Part shown: piece by piece, positions 34,397 to 45,584 of the stretch
Layout of the letters: every line of letters begins with the position of its first letter
Numbering within the stretch: position 1 is the stretch's first letter
Source of the DNA: Sipunculus nudus
Taxonomy: Eukaryota > Annelida > Sipuncula > Golfingiida > Sipunculidae
DNA: 64,000 nucleotides
NCBI GenBank assembly: GCA_026874595.1
Contig: CM049311.1
Span: 43,837,676 to 43,901,675, forward strand
Direction of reading: 5' to 3'
Program-made: the position numbers and the translations under genes
Notes under the pieces: model-generated
The model's input: only the letters and a program-made list of their open reading frames with translations
Databases searched by the model: none
Told to the model about the DNA's origin: nothing

Positions 34397-35548
34397 CTAG
34401 AATATGGGTAGTCAAGAAGCGACTACTTGTATCCGCTTAAATCAGAGTAGGAAAGGTAAAGTGAGGCATGGATTGAGTGGCAAGGGGAAATAGAGTGAGG
34501 TGTGTTGCATAATAGCCGAAATGTGTATGTAGGTTGTGCCACCTACCACAAAATCCAGAAAGCTGTCCAAGATGTATAAACATGCAAAATTTTAGGCAGA
34601 TAAGTAAAACCACTACTGAGATATGAGTGATTTTAGCCCACGGCAGAAAAACAGACGAAAGCTGTGCAAAAATAGTGGCAGGTGGCGCCACCAATTTTGT
34701 GTATGATAAAGAGCTATATGAGATCTATACACATGCAAAATTTCAGGGGGATATGTCAAACCAGTCCTGAGATATAAGCCTGAATATCTGCAGCATATAC
34801 ATAAATGTAGGTGGCGCCACCTGCCACAAAATCCAGAAAGCAATCCAAGATGTATAAACCTGCAAAATTTTAGGCAGAAATGTCAAACCACTGCTGAGAT
34901 ATGAGTGATTTTATGCCCATGGCAAACAAACAGACGGATGCTGTGCAAAAATGATTGCAGGTGGCACCACTAGTTTTGCGTATGATAAAGAGCTATGTGA
35001 GATCTATACACATGCAAAATTTTTGCCAAATTGGTCAAATGGTTCCTGAGATATGAGCTTGGATGTCTGCAGCATAAATTTTAATGTAGGTGGCGCCACC
35101 TGTCATAAAACAAGAAAGCTGTCAAGGATGTATAAACCTGCAAAATATCAGGTGGATAAGTCAAACCACTGCCGACACATATGAGTGTTTTTATCCCAAG
35201 GCAGATGAACAGGTGGACGCTGTGCAAAAATGTTTGCAGGTGGCGCCACCATTTTTAGTGTATGTTATAAAGCTTTCCAAGGGCTACATTTGTGCAAAAT
35301 CTTTAGCTTTATTGGTCCAAAGGTTCCCGAGATATTTGGGTTTATGTATGGAAACAGACGCACAAATGGACACTGGGCACAGAGGAAAGGTCAGAGGTCA
35401 ACCAAAAATGAGGGCGCAGCAGTTCACATTTGACTGATCATATTGATCATAATTTGGTTATGGAGGAGTTCTCCGGAAACCTATGTGGCGATGGCGGCAG
35501 CGTCCGACTGAAAACATAGTATCTGCAAAACTCTGTTTTGTCGGATAC
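34397..35548 (+). mobile_element. Family C element inserted in family B (1.15 kb)
   Basis: Starts CTAGAATATGGGTAGTCAAG with palindrome GTAGTC/GACTAC. It has inverted subterminal TGTATCCGCTTAAATCAGAG, four modules with GGTGGCGCCACC at 34681, 34809, 35089 and 35240, and ends ACTCTGTTTTGTCGGATAC. Paralogous empty sites show insertion into an A-tract. The stem at the 3' end now has a mismatch (GTCGGAT). Confidence 0.85.
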
Positions 35549-35959
35549 AATGATTGTAGCTGGCATCACCAGTCTTTTATACAACGAACAGATATATACA
35601 TATGCCCAATGTCAGACTGATATGTCAAACCCCTCCTGTGAAATAAGCAGGGACATACACTGTGCAAAAATTATTGTAGGTGGCGCACCCAGTCTTGTAC
35701 ACTATAAAGCTACCCGACATGTATAAACATACCCAATTTTAGGCTGATGTATCAAATTCCTCTGTAGAAATAAGCAGGCGCATACACTGCAAAAGTCAAT
35801 GTAGGTGGCACCACCTGTCTTGTAAATGAGAATACCATCAAAGACGCATAGACAGGTATCAGTCCAATACATCAAACTTCCTTAGAGTTTGATGCACTGG
35901 GCTGACAAGGCTTAGGTGAGTAAGGCAGTTGCCCCCGAGTGACCTGTGACAAATTGCTG

Positions 35960-36200
35960 CCTCAAGCTACTGCACTGAGTGAACTCTTGACCTGCACCTG
36001 GCTAGACTGAGTGAACTTTTGACCTGTACCTGGCTGCACTGAGTGAACTCTTGACCTGTTGCATAATCTGACACAGTTGGCAGTCTGCCAAAGCTATAAA
36101 CAGATTCATCCTGAATTTTGGTGCCAAATATGATGCAGTGAGCAGTCTGCCAAAGCTATAAATAGAATGCAGTTACTGCACTGAGTGAACTCTAGATCTA
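35960..36200 (+). repeat. Minisatellite in family B
   Basis: TGCACTGAGTGAACTCTTGA units with spacers as at 8440-8730, with which it is collinear. Confidence 0.8.
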
Positions 36201-37795
36201 TACCTGGCTACCTTCTTCAAATCCTGACACTGTGCCAAATCTATTTATAGAGCTGACATCATCTTGGCTAATGGCCAACATCAAGGCACTGGCAATCTGC
36301 CAATGGTAAACCAAGTGCTGCCATCTGTACACAAAAGTGGTCCCTACTTTGAAATTTATTTTCCCAATACAAAATGCTTTTCAGCTGACTTTTATAAAAA
36401 AGTAATCAGGAATATATGTAAAATTATTACTGATGCATACTGAATGCAAAATTAAAATACAGATATATATCATTGATGGCAAATTCTTGAATTCAGTTGA
36501 GTAAGGACACCAATAATTTATAATCCACGTACAGTTGTCTTTATATAGCCACAGAGAGCTGAATATCCATGATTGTAACATTGCCTGGTATGATGAATAA
36601 CTTAAATCATAAATCTAAATATTTTAAAAGCTTTTAAAAAAACTTTCTTGTCAATATTAACCAAATATAACCTGGAATTTAAATGTCTAGTGGCATGATG
36701 TAATAGATGCTGATAAACTGGTGCCAGGCTAGATGTAACAGCATCACACAGCTAACATATATGGTAAAATGACTCAATTCAATCTCCATAATTCAGCCAA
36801 AAATCATTCATGTAGAACCATTAATGACAATAATTATAAGAATTATTGTAGGGATTATTCTTGTAAAATATTTAACAAAATGGCTTCAGTGGTATCAGTC
36901 GAAAAACCTTTCACAAAGTTTATAACTCATGTAGGAAGTTACAGCAAACTGGCTAAGTTCAGCTTCCCGTACCTCAGCCAAAAAGCACTGAACCAAAACC
37001 ATTTGAACAAACTTGAATTATCAACATCTGAGGATAATTAATGTGTGAGATTTAAGAATTTGGCCCTGTGGTTTTTGAGAAGAAGATCTTTGTAGCCACT
37101 GAGCTAAAATGGGCTGTTATGGCATATGACTAAATTCAGCTTCCCATAACTTAACCAAAAGTCACTGAAAAGAGACCATTTGAACAAACTTCAGAAAGCA
37201 CTACCTAGGATCATTTCTGTGCGATATTAAACATTTTGGCCATATGGCTTCATAGAAGAAGTTTTTTGTAGCCCTCAGTGTGATACAGGCACTAATGACC
37301 CTGTACAAAAAAGGCTGATGCAGTTGGCGCCACCAATACCTCAATTTCAGATATGACCTATGTGACCAACATTGGCATAAAATTAAGTGATGATAGCTCA
37401 AGCCTTTTCTGAGATTTAAATTTTAATATGCTATTTTGTACAGTTAACAAAGTTCAACCTCTTGTAACTCGGCCAAAAATCTCCAAACTGGAATCATTCC
37501 AACAAACTTGAGAAATATCGTTCCAGGGATCATTTTTGTGAAATATTGGACAATTTGGCTGGACAGTTTCGGAGAAGAAGATTTTTAAAGCTTTTTTAGC
37601 TTTTTCCCTATAAAATCTAAGAAAATGCAGTAAAAAAAAAAATAAAAAAAATCAGATATAGTTTTTTGGATGACTGATTATTTGAAAAAAATTTGGTGAT
37701 GCTAGCTCCTGCCATTTATGAGATATCTATGGTTAACGTACAGACGACGCACGACGCCACACCATCGCATAAGCTCACAGGTTCGCTAAAAATAC

Positions 37796-39381
37796 AGGTG
37801 GTGCCACCAGTCTGCAGAAACTGATGAAACACTCCATGATCAATATCAATGCAAAAAATTATGGTGATCAATGCATTAGTTGTTCAGATACTTGAGCTTT
37901 TGTTTCAAATTTTCCATTATTCTGGGGGGTACTTCAAAGCCCCATAGCTCAAAGAATATGGGTAAAAGAGACCTTATTTCAGGTTTCCAAGGAGATCTTT
38001 CATGGACTTCTCTGAATGTCAAGTAAGAAGATTCCAGGTCCAGTCATTGCGATTTGTGCGATTTTTTTAACATATGACGGCATCTTTAAAGGTCTCAAAA
38101 ATAGAGAAAGAAAATTGTAAAAAATTGAAAAATTACAGGTAGCGCCACCATTCTGCAGAAACTCATAAAACACTCCTTGATCAATATCCATGCAAAGAAT
38201 CATAGTGATCACTGCTTTAGTTGTTCAGATACTTGAACTTTTGTATCAAATTTTCCATTATTCTGGGTGGTACTTTGAAGCCCCATAGCTCAGAGGTTTT
38301 GGGAAAAAGAGACCTGATTGTAGGTTTCAAAAGAGACATTTCATGGGCCTCCCTGCATGTGAAGATAGAAGATTCTAGGTCGTGTTGTTAAGATTTGTGC
38401 CCGATTCTAGGTCCAGTTGTTATGATTTGTGCCCTGTTAACAGATGACCACATTCTTAAAGGTCTCAAAAATAGAGAAAAAAAATCGTAGAGGCGCCACC
38501 AGTCACAAGAAACTGATGAAACACTCCATGATGCATATGCATGCACAGAATAATGCTGATCAATGCACTAGTTGTTCAGATACCAAAGCTTTTGTATCAA
38601 ATTTTTAGTTATTCTTGGGGGGGGGGGTTACTTCTGAGCCCCATAGCTCGTACAATATGGGTGACAGAGACCTAATTTCAAGTTTCCATGGAGATTTTTC
38701 ATGGACCTCCCAGCATGTCAAGAAAGAAGATTCAAGGTCTAGTCGTTAAAATTTGTGCCATGTTAACAGATGACTGCATATTTTAAGGTCTCAAAAATAG
38801 ATAAATAAAATAGTAAAATATCATTCTGAATATTAGTAAAATATTATTCTGAAGGGTGCTTATAAGCCCCATAGCTCAGAAAATATGGGTAACGGAGACC
38901 TTAATTTACATTTCAAAGAAGACTTTACAGATTTCACTGGATGTCAAGTTTGAAGATTCTTGGACCAATGGTTACTATTTGAGCCCTGTTAAGGGACGAC
39001 TGCATCTTTAAAGGTCTCAAAATAGAGAAAAAAAATCGTAAAAAAAATACAAGTGGCGCCACCAGTCACGAGTAACTGATGAAACACCCCATGATGCATA
39101 TGCATGCACAGAATAATGCCGATCAATGCACTAGTTGTTCAGATACCAAAGCTTTTGTATCAAATTTTTAGTTATTCTGGGGGGGGGGGGGGGGTGGGGG
39201 AGGTACTTCTGAGCCCCATAGCTCACACAATATGGGTGACAGAGACCTAATTTCAAGTTCCCATGCAGATTTTTCATGGACCTCCCAGCATGTCAAGAAA
39301 GAAGATTCTAGGTCTAGTCGTTAAATTTGTGCCCTGTTAACAGATGGCTGCATCTTTTAAGTTCTCAAAAATAGATAAATA
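37796..39381 (+). repeat. Tandem A1 units, period about 340-350 bp
   Basis: Module starts at about 37796, 38137, 38490 and 39051 (steps 341, 353, 561; the last contains an extra part-unit from 38810). Each has the GGTACTT box and GGTCTCAAAAATAGA end. Two units carry G-runs expanded from the CTGGGGGGTAC box (38617-38627 and 39179-39196). The last unit is interrupted at ATAGATAAATA by family D. Confidence 0.85.
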
Positions 39382-40561
39382 CTAGATGTGTCGGAACGAC
39401 ACGAATGCCCGCGCCTGGGGCAAATTAGAAACATTTGTATAATTTTGAAAAAAATTTTTAAGTTCAGGAGGTGTCGTATGGTCAAAAGTAGGTCAACAAG
39501 GGCAAAATGCATACTTGATCTGTAACGGGTCATTATCAAGCAACACACCAAAAATCATGCCAGTATATGCAGGCATTGTGAAAAAAAGTCCCTACATGTG
39601 CATTTTCCATAAAAATTTCTGTCTTTCATGAAATTTTCTATGTTTAGGAGCCGTAAAACAATCAAAAGTAGGTCAACCGGGATGAAACGCGAACTCGATC
39701 TGTAACTGTCATTATCTGCCCACACATAAAAAATCAGGGTGGTATCTGCAGGCATTGAGGAAAAAAATCAGTACATATGCATTTGTTATGAAAATTTCTA
39801 TTTTTCATTAAACTTTCTATGTTCAGGAGCAGTCAAATGGTCAAAAGTAGGTCAACTGGGACAAAACAAGAACTCAATCTGTAACTGGTCATTATCTGCC
39901 TACACACCAAAAATCAGGCCCATATCTGCAGGCACTGCGAAAAAAGTCCATACATGTGCACTTTTTTATGAAATTTTCTATGTAAGAGCACTGTCAAATG
40001 GTCAAAAGTAGGTCAACTGGGACAAAACGTGAACTCGATCTGTAACTGGTCATTATCTGCCCACACACCAAAAATCAGGCCAATATCTGCAGGTACTGCA
40101 AAGAAAAGTCTGTACAAGTGTATTTGTCATGAAAATTTATATTTTACATGAAATTTTCTATGTTCAGGAGCCGTAAAACAATCAAAAGTAGGTCAACTGG
40201 GACGAAACGCGAACTCAATCTGTAACTGGTCAATATCTGCCTACACACCAAAAATCAGGCCAACATCTGCAGGCATTGCGAAAAAAAGTCCGTACATGTG
40301 TATTTGTCATGAAATTTCATATTTTTCATGAAATTTTCTATGTTCAGGAGCCGTAAAACGGTCAAAAGTAGGTCAACCGGGACGAAACGCGAACTCGATC
40401 TGTAACTGGTCTATATCTGCCCACACACCAAAAATCAGGCCAATATCTGCAGGCATTACGAAAAAAAATCCGTACAACTGTTTGATTTCGGAATGACGGA
40501 AGGACGGAATGATGGACATGGGTAAAACTATATGCCCCGGCCACTTTGTGGCGGGGGCATA
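39382..40561 (+). mobile_element. Family D element, complete single copy (1.18 kb)
   Basis: Starts CTAGATGTGTCGGAACGACA with the palindrome GTGTCG-GAA-CGACAC (39388-39402). ATGCCCGCGCC at 39405-39415 is a 10/11 inverted match to GGCGGGGGCAT at 40550-40560. The core has six units; TCAAAAGTAGGTCAAC recurs with starts near 39482, 39662, 39840, 40002, 40182 and 40362, so the period is about 180 bp. A GACGGAAGGACGG stretch precedes the 3' hairpin. The insertion site in an A1 unit can be compared with the empty sequence at 38796-38820. It is the only family D copy seen. Confidence 0.85.
40531..40561 (+). other. Family D 3' terminal hairpin
   Basis: Arms TATGCCCCGGCCAC and GTGGCGGGGGCATA with a TTT loop pair at 13 of 14 positions and are GC-rich, followed by AAAAT. 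This is the strongest stem in the window. Confidence 0.9.
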
Positions 40562-40917
40562 AAAATAGTAAAATATCGAAAAAATACAGGTGGTGCCACC
40601 AGTCTGCAGAAACTGATAAAACACTCCATGATCACTCCAGAATCATGGTGATCGATGCATAAGTTGTTCAGATACTTGAGCTTTTGTATCTAAGTTTCTA
40701 TTATTCTGGGGGGGGGGGGGGTTCTTGGAACCCCCATGGCTCACAGGTTTTGGGTAACAGACACCTAATTCCAGGTTTCCAAAGAGATTCTTCATGGGGC
40801 TCCCATCATGTCCAGACAGAGGATTCTTAGTCCAGTCATCAAGATTTGTGCGCTGTTAACAGATGACAGAATCTTTTAAAGTCTAAAAAATAGAGAAAAA
40901 AAAATCGTAAAAAATCG
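40562..40917 (+). repeat. Family A1 unit continuing after family D
   Basis: Resumes AAAATAGTAAAATATCGAAA and then starts a new unit at 40589 (GGTGGTGCCACCAGTCTGC). It has an expanded G-run at 40707-40722 and ends AAAAATCGTAAAAAATCGAA. Confidence 0.8.
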
Positions 40918-40919
40918 AA

Positions 40920-43092
40920 CAAGGTCTACAGGCCTAATGCGAACCTGTGCATTGGGAAATACACCAGGTATAATGCTTCATTGCTGGACCATTACTTTTC
41001 ATGTATATGAACAATGCAAGTACTAAACATTTTGAATAATAAACAATTACATAAACATCACTGCTGAAGTTCTGGCAGGGGTGCACACAACACTAAAAAG
41101 ATTGTAGCTGGCACCACCAATCTTGTATACAACAAAGCTATCACAGATATATACATATGCCCAATTTCAGACTGATATATCAAACCCCTCCTGAGAAAAA
41201 CGCAGGGACACACACTGTGCAAAAGTCATGATAGGTGGCGACACCTGTCTTGTGAGCGGGAAAGCCATCAAAGACACATAGACAGGTCAAAATATTAGGC
41301 CAATACATCAAACTTACCTTAGAGTCTGATGCATGGGGCTGACCAGGCTTAGGTGAGAAAGGCTGTTGCCCCCGAGTGAACTGTGACAAATTGCTTGCTC
41401 AGGCTACTGCACTGAGTCAACTCATGACCTGCACCTGGCTAGACTGAGTGAACTTTTGACCTGTACCTGGCTGCACTGAGTGAACTCTTGACCTGTTGCA
41501 TAATCTGACACAGTTGGCCGTCTGCCAAAGCTATAAATAGAATGCAACTACTGCACTGAGTAAACTCCTGACCCATACCTGGCTGCACTGAGTGAACTCT
41601 TGACCTGTTGCCTAATCTGATACAGCTGGCAGTCTGCCAAAGCTATAAATAGATCCAGACTGACCTCTAGCCTGTTGCCAAATCTGAAATAGTAGCCACA
41701 CCATTGCATAAGCTCATGCAGGGGCCCTGCCCTGAGGGGCTTGACACCCATGAACTGATCACATGGTGCCAATGAGGTGTTCACATGTCACCCATGAGGT
41801 GATCACATGCCTTGTGCTTGGCTGCACTGATTGAACTCTTGACCTATATCTGGCTGCACTGAATGAACTCTTGATCCATTCCCAAATCTGAAACAGTTGG
41901 CAGTTTCTCAACCTATTTAAAGATACAGATTCAATCTCGGCCTGTTGGTATATCTGTTTACACAAACTGAAAGACTTTGGCTAAAATATTTTTTTTCAAG
42001 CCAACATATTCATAAACTTTTTATCAAAATATCTAGAATTATAAAAGATGCAGTACTTTCATTGTTAAAGGTCCAATAGTTCTGCCAAAAATCATTCTAG
42101 TAAACTTGAACAAAGGCCACCTAAGAATAATTTTTGTGCAATGTTTCAGAAGATATAGTTGAAATAATAATTTTGTAGAAGAACACTATTGCAGTCCTCA
42201 GTTTGAAAAAGACATAATAATGGCCATAAGACCAACTTAAGCTTTTCACAACTCAACCAAAAATTAACAAACTCAGTATATTCTGATATGACTGAAAGAA
42301 CCATGTCCTAGGATAATTCTTTTGAAAAATTGAACGATTCAACTTGACAGTTTCATCATTAAGCTGAAAGAGGCAAAAATTATGAGGTTTTTTGCCCATA
42401 AAAAACAGGTCAATGTAGGTGGCACCACTAAATCTACAACTTCAAATGTGAGTTATGTGACCAACATTTGCACAATACCTGGTAATGCTAGCTTCTGTCA
42501 TTTCTGAGAGTACTATGTCAGTATGCTTACTTGGCCGAATGACTTTTCAAATTTGTGCAACTCCACTGAAATTCATCAAATGCAAACCATTTGAACAAAC
42601 TTGAGAGGGCTTGCCTCTGGGATCATTTATGTAAATTCAGATATGTCTCATGTGAACAACATTGGCACAAAATTTGGTGATGATAGCTCCAGCCTTTTCT
42701 GAGATTGTAATTTTAGTATGCTTTTATGGACAGATGACTAAGTTCAACTTCCTGTAACTCGGCCAAAAATCACCGAACTTAAACCATTCGAACAAACTTG
42801 AGAAAGATTATTCCAGGAATCATTTCTGTGAAATATTGGACAATTTGGCTGAACAGTTTTGGAGAAGAAGATTTTTAAAGCTTTTTTAGCTTTTTCCCTA
42901 TAAAATCTAAGAAAATGCAGTTAGCCAAAAAATAAGCAAAATCCGATATAGTTTTTTAGATGACTAATTTTCTGCATAAAATTTTGTGATGCTACCTCTT
43001 GCCGTTTTCAAGATAGTATGGGTTAACGTACAGACGCCGGACCACGGACGCCGGACGACGCCACACCATCGCATAAGCTCACAGGTTCGCTA
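40920..43092 (+). mobile_element. Family B element with internal deletion (2.2 kb)
   Basis: Starts CAAGGTCTACAGGCCTAATG then GCGAACCTGTGCATTGG and ends CATAAGCTCACAGGTTCGCT AAAAA. It is collinear with 22169-25890 but jumps at about 42633 from GGGATCATTTATGTAAA to TTCAGATATGTCTCATGTGA, skipping roughly 1.55 kb present in that copy. It provides the empty-site reference for the insertions at 2437 and 34397. Confidence 0.85.
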
Positions 43093-43472
43093 AAAAGTAG
43101 AATAATATTTGTTAAAATAACAAATAATACAGGTGGCGCCACCACTTTTCTTGAACTGACAAAATTAATAATGGTCAATATTCAAGGCAAGATTCATAAC
43201 AATCCATGCATTAATTATCAAGATATTGGAGGTTTTGTATTATATTTTTTATTATTCTGGGGGGTACTTTCAAGCCCCATAGCTCAGCGGGTATAGGTCA
43301 CAGTGACCTAATTTCCGGTTTTCAAGGAGATTTTTTATTGACATCCATGAATGTACACTGAAAAGTTTCTAGGACCAGCAGTTACGATTTGTGCCCTGCT
43401 AACGGACGGCCAGACGGACGACGGACAAAGCGCCATTCCTATACCTAAGCTGACTTACAGTCTGCTGAGCTA
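43093..43472 (+). repeat. A1 unit ending in a degenerate family A hairpin
   Basis: GGTGGCGCCACC at 43134 opens the unit. CTGGGGGGTACTTTC, a GGACGGCCAGACGG stretch and TACCTAAGCTGACTTACAGT then CTGCTGAGCTA close it. A near relative with the same flanks lies at 58100-58487. Confidence 0.8.
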
Positions 43473-44198
43473 AAAAAGAAATCAGGAATATATGTAAAAT
43501 TATTACAGATGCATACTGAATGCAAAATCAAAATACAGATATACCTCAGTGATGGCAAATATTTGAATTAAGTTGAGTAGGGATACCAATAATTTATAAT
43601 CCATGTACAGTTATCTTTCTATACAAAAAGAGAGCTGAACATCCATGATTGTAACATTGCCTGGTATAATGAATAACTTAAATCATAAACCTACTTTTTT
43701 TAAAAGCTTTTAAAAAAGCTTTTTGTCAATATTAACCAAAGATAACTTGAAATCTAAATGTCTAGTGGCATGATGTAATAGATGCTGATAAACTGGTGCC
43801 AGGCTAGATGTAACAGCATCACCCAGCTAACATATATGGTAAAATGACTCAATTCAATCTCCATAATTCAGCCAAAAATCATTCATGTGGAACCATTAAT
43901 GACATTTATTATAAGAATTATTGTAGGGATTATTCTTGTAAAATATTTAACAAACTTGCTTCAATGGCATCAGTTGAAAAGGTTTCACAGGTTTATAAAT
44001 CATATAGGAAGATACATCAAACTGGCTAAGTTCAGCTTCCCGTAACTCAGCCAAAAAGCACTGAACCAAAACCATTTGAACAAACTTGAATTATCAACAT
44101 CTACGGATAATTATTGTGTGAGATTTAAGAATTTGGCCCTGTGGTTTTTGAGAAGAAGATCTTTGTACCAACTGAGCTAAAATGGGCTGTTATGGCAT
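43473..44198 (+). repeat. Family B module, left of the 9-bp-TSD element
   Basis: Matches 8915-9615 and 36395-37120 (ACAGATGCATACTGAATGCA and following). It is interrupted after GGGCTGTTATGGCAT and continues at 48465. Confidence 0.8.
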
Positions 44199-44940
44199 TA
44201 GCCATGACAACATGACACACAGGCCTTCTGAAATAAACTGATAGGGCCTGGAGTCATGATGGCAGTCACAACAGAACGCCCATTCTAAGGGTCGGATCAA
44301 AATATTTAATGTCTGGTATTATTTGGCATCACAGGCTTATATAGTCGTATTATATGTGCTTAATATCGAAGAAAAAATGTTGTTACACAAAAATAATTAC
44401 ATTTATTACCTTCTTTCGTCAATGTGGCACCGATTCACGTGAAGCGGTACTTCGCATTCAAAAGTGAAGGTGTCATGGCGCGGTCGTATATGTAAACTTG
44501 GAAGTCGGAGGCCGGACGCCGGAAACCAAGGAATCGTTTTATAAATAATGCAGTTTAAAGCATATACAAAATGCTAACGCTTCAATACCGTTTTGTTTTT
44601 TCCCCCGATAGAATAAGATCTTTATTATCATTCTGTGAAGAATAATAGTTATCCATTCTTCAATCTGAAAGTTATGGACGATTTTGTGCTCGGAAGCAAT
44701 CTCGGAAGTCAGTCAGAAGTGCTGGGATGTTATCCAATGTGTATAACTCGGAAGTCACAGAGACGTACTGGTTAACTTGTGGTCAGTTAAGAGCCACAGC
44801 CCAAATGCAGTTTCATTATAATTATAGTTGCATGCATATATTAAAATTGCTTATGCATGATTCTGCTTTGAATGCGTGAATAACACAAAACATGATACAT
44901 AATCGTAAAACTATAAGTTCTTAATTTTTTTATTTGTAAA

Positions 44941-44941
<1 letters not shown>

Positions 44942-44975
<34 letters not shown>
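44942..44975 (+). repeat. (TA)n microsatellite
   Basis: Uninterrupted TA dinucleotides inside the 9-bp-TSD element. Confidence 0.9.
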
Positions 44976-44978
<3 letters not shown>

Positions 44979-45555
44979 ACATATGTGATGGTATTTTCAC
45001 GTAATATATTTCACCCTATCTAGAGCTATGTTTTGTGAAAATTATTTATATTAACATGGGGATGGTATGGGAAGGGGTAAATTTTTAAAATATGCAATGT
45101 AAAGAGGACATAAACGAAAGATTATGAAGATTTTCTGTTCCGCAACTATACTCCTACATGTATTGGAACAATGTATTCAAACTTCAGGTTGTTGGGCTTT
45201 AATATTTATATTTCTATAACATTACTGTATAAATTGGAAAGTCCAAATATTCAAAAGTTCGTAACATGTTAATGTCAATGATGAAATGCGCGTCTATACA
45301 TTTATAACTTGCAAAATGTCACTACTAGTATTTAAATGTAGTACTCGTTGTAAAATAATTGATATGTTAAAGTCTTATGACAATCTTTGCATTTTACCGA
45401 ATTTCGTGATCTGAGAGCGCACATGAAGACTCGGACAGCAGAGCACAGTGCGCGAGTCTGAGTATCAGCCGAGGAGCCATGAGATTTTTCAAGGTCGATC
45501 CCACCCCGAGCTGAGCTCTGTGGGGAGACCGTGTATGACTCACACGGTACTGCGA

Positions 45556-45584
45556 TGGGGGGGGGGGGGGGGGGGGGGGGGGGA
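45556..45584 (+). repeat. Poly-G tract in a locally GC-rich patch
   Basis: About 26 consecutive G within a GC-richer stretch (45410-45620). The minus-strand frame through it (45332-45781) gains a proline run only because of the G-tract, so it is not called as a gene. Confidence 0.9.

Larger units (their letters stand above)
34204..37788 (+). mobile_element. Family B element carrying an inserted family C element
   Basis: The 5' end CAAGGCCTACAGGCCTAATG has GCGAACCTGTG at 34223-34233, an 11/11 inverted match to CACAGGTTCGC at 37776-37786 in its 3' end. After GTGCACACAACACAAAAA the sequence is broken by family C (34397-35548) and resumes TGATTGTAGCTGGCATCACC, as in uninterrupted paralogues at 22340, 41090 and 56090. 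The remainder is collinear with 8055-10309 and ends CATAAGCTCACAGGTTCGCT. Confidence 0.85.
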
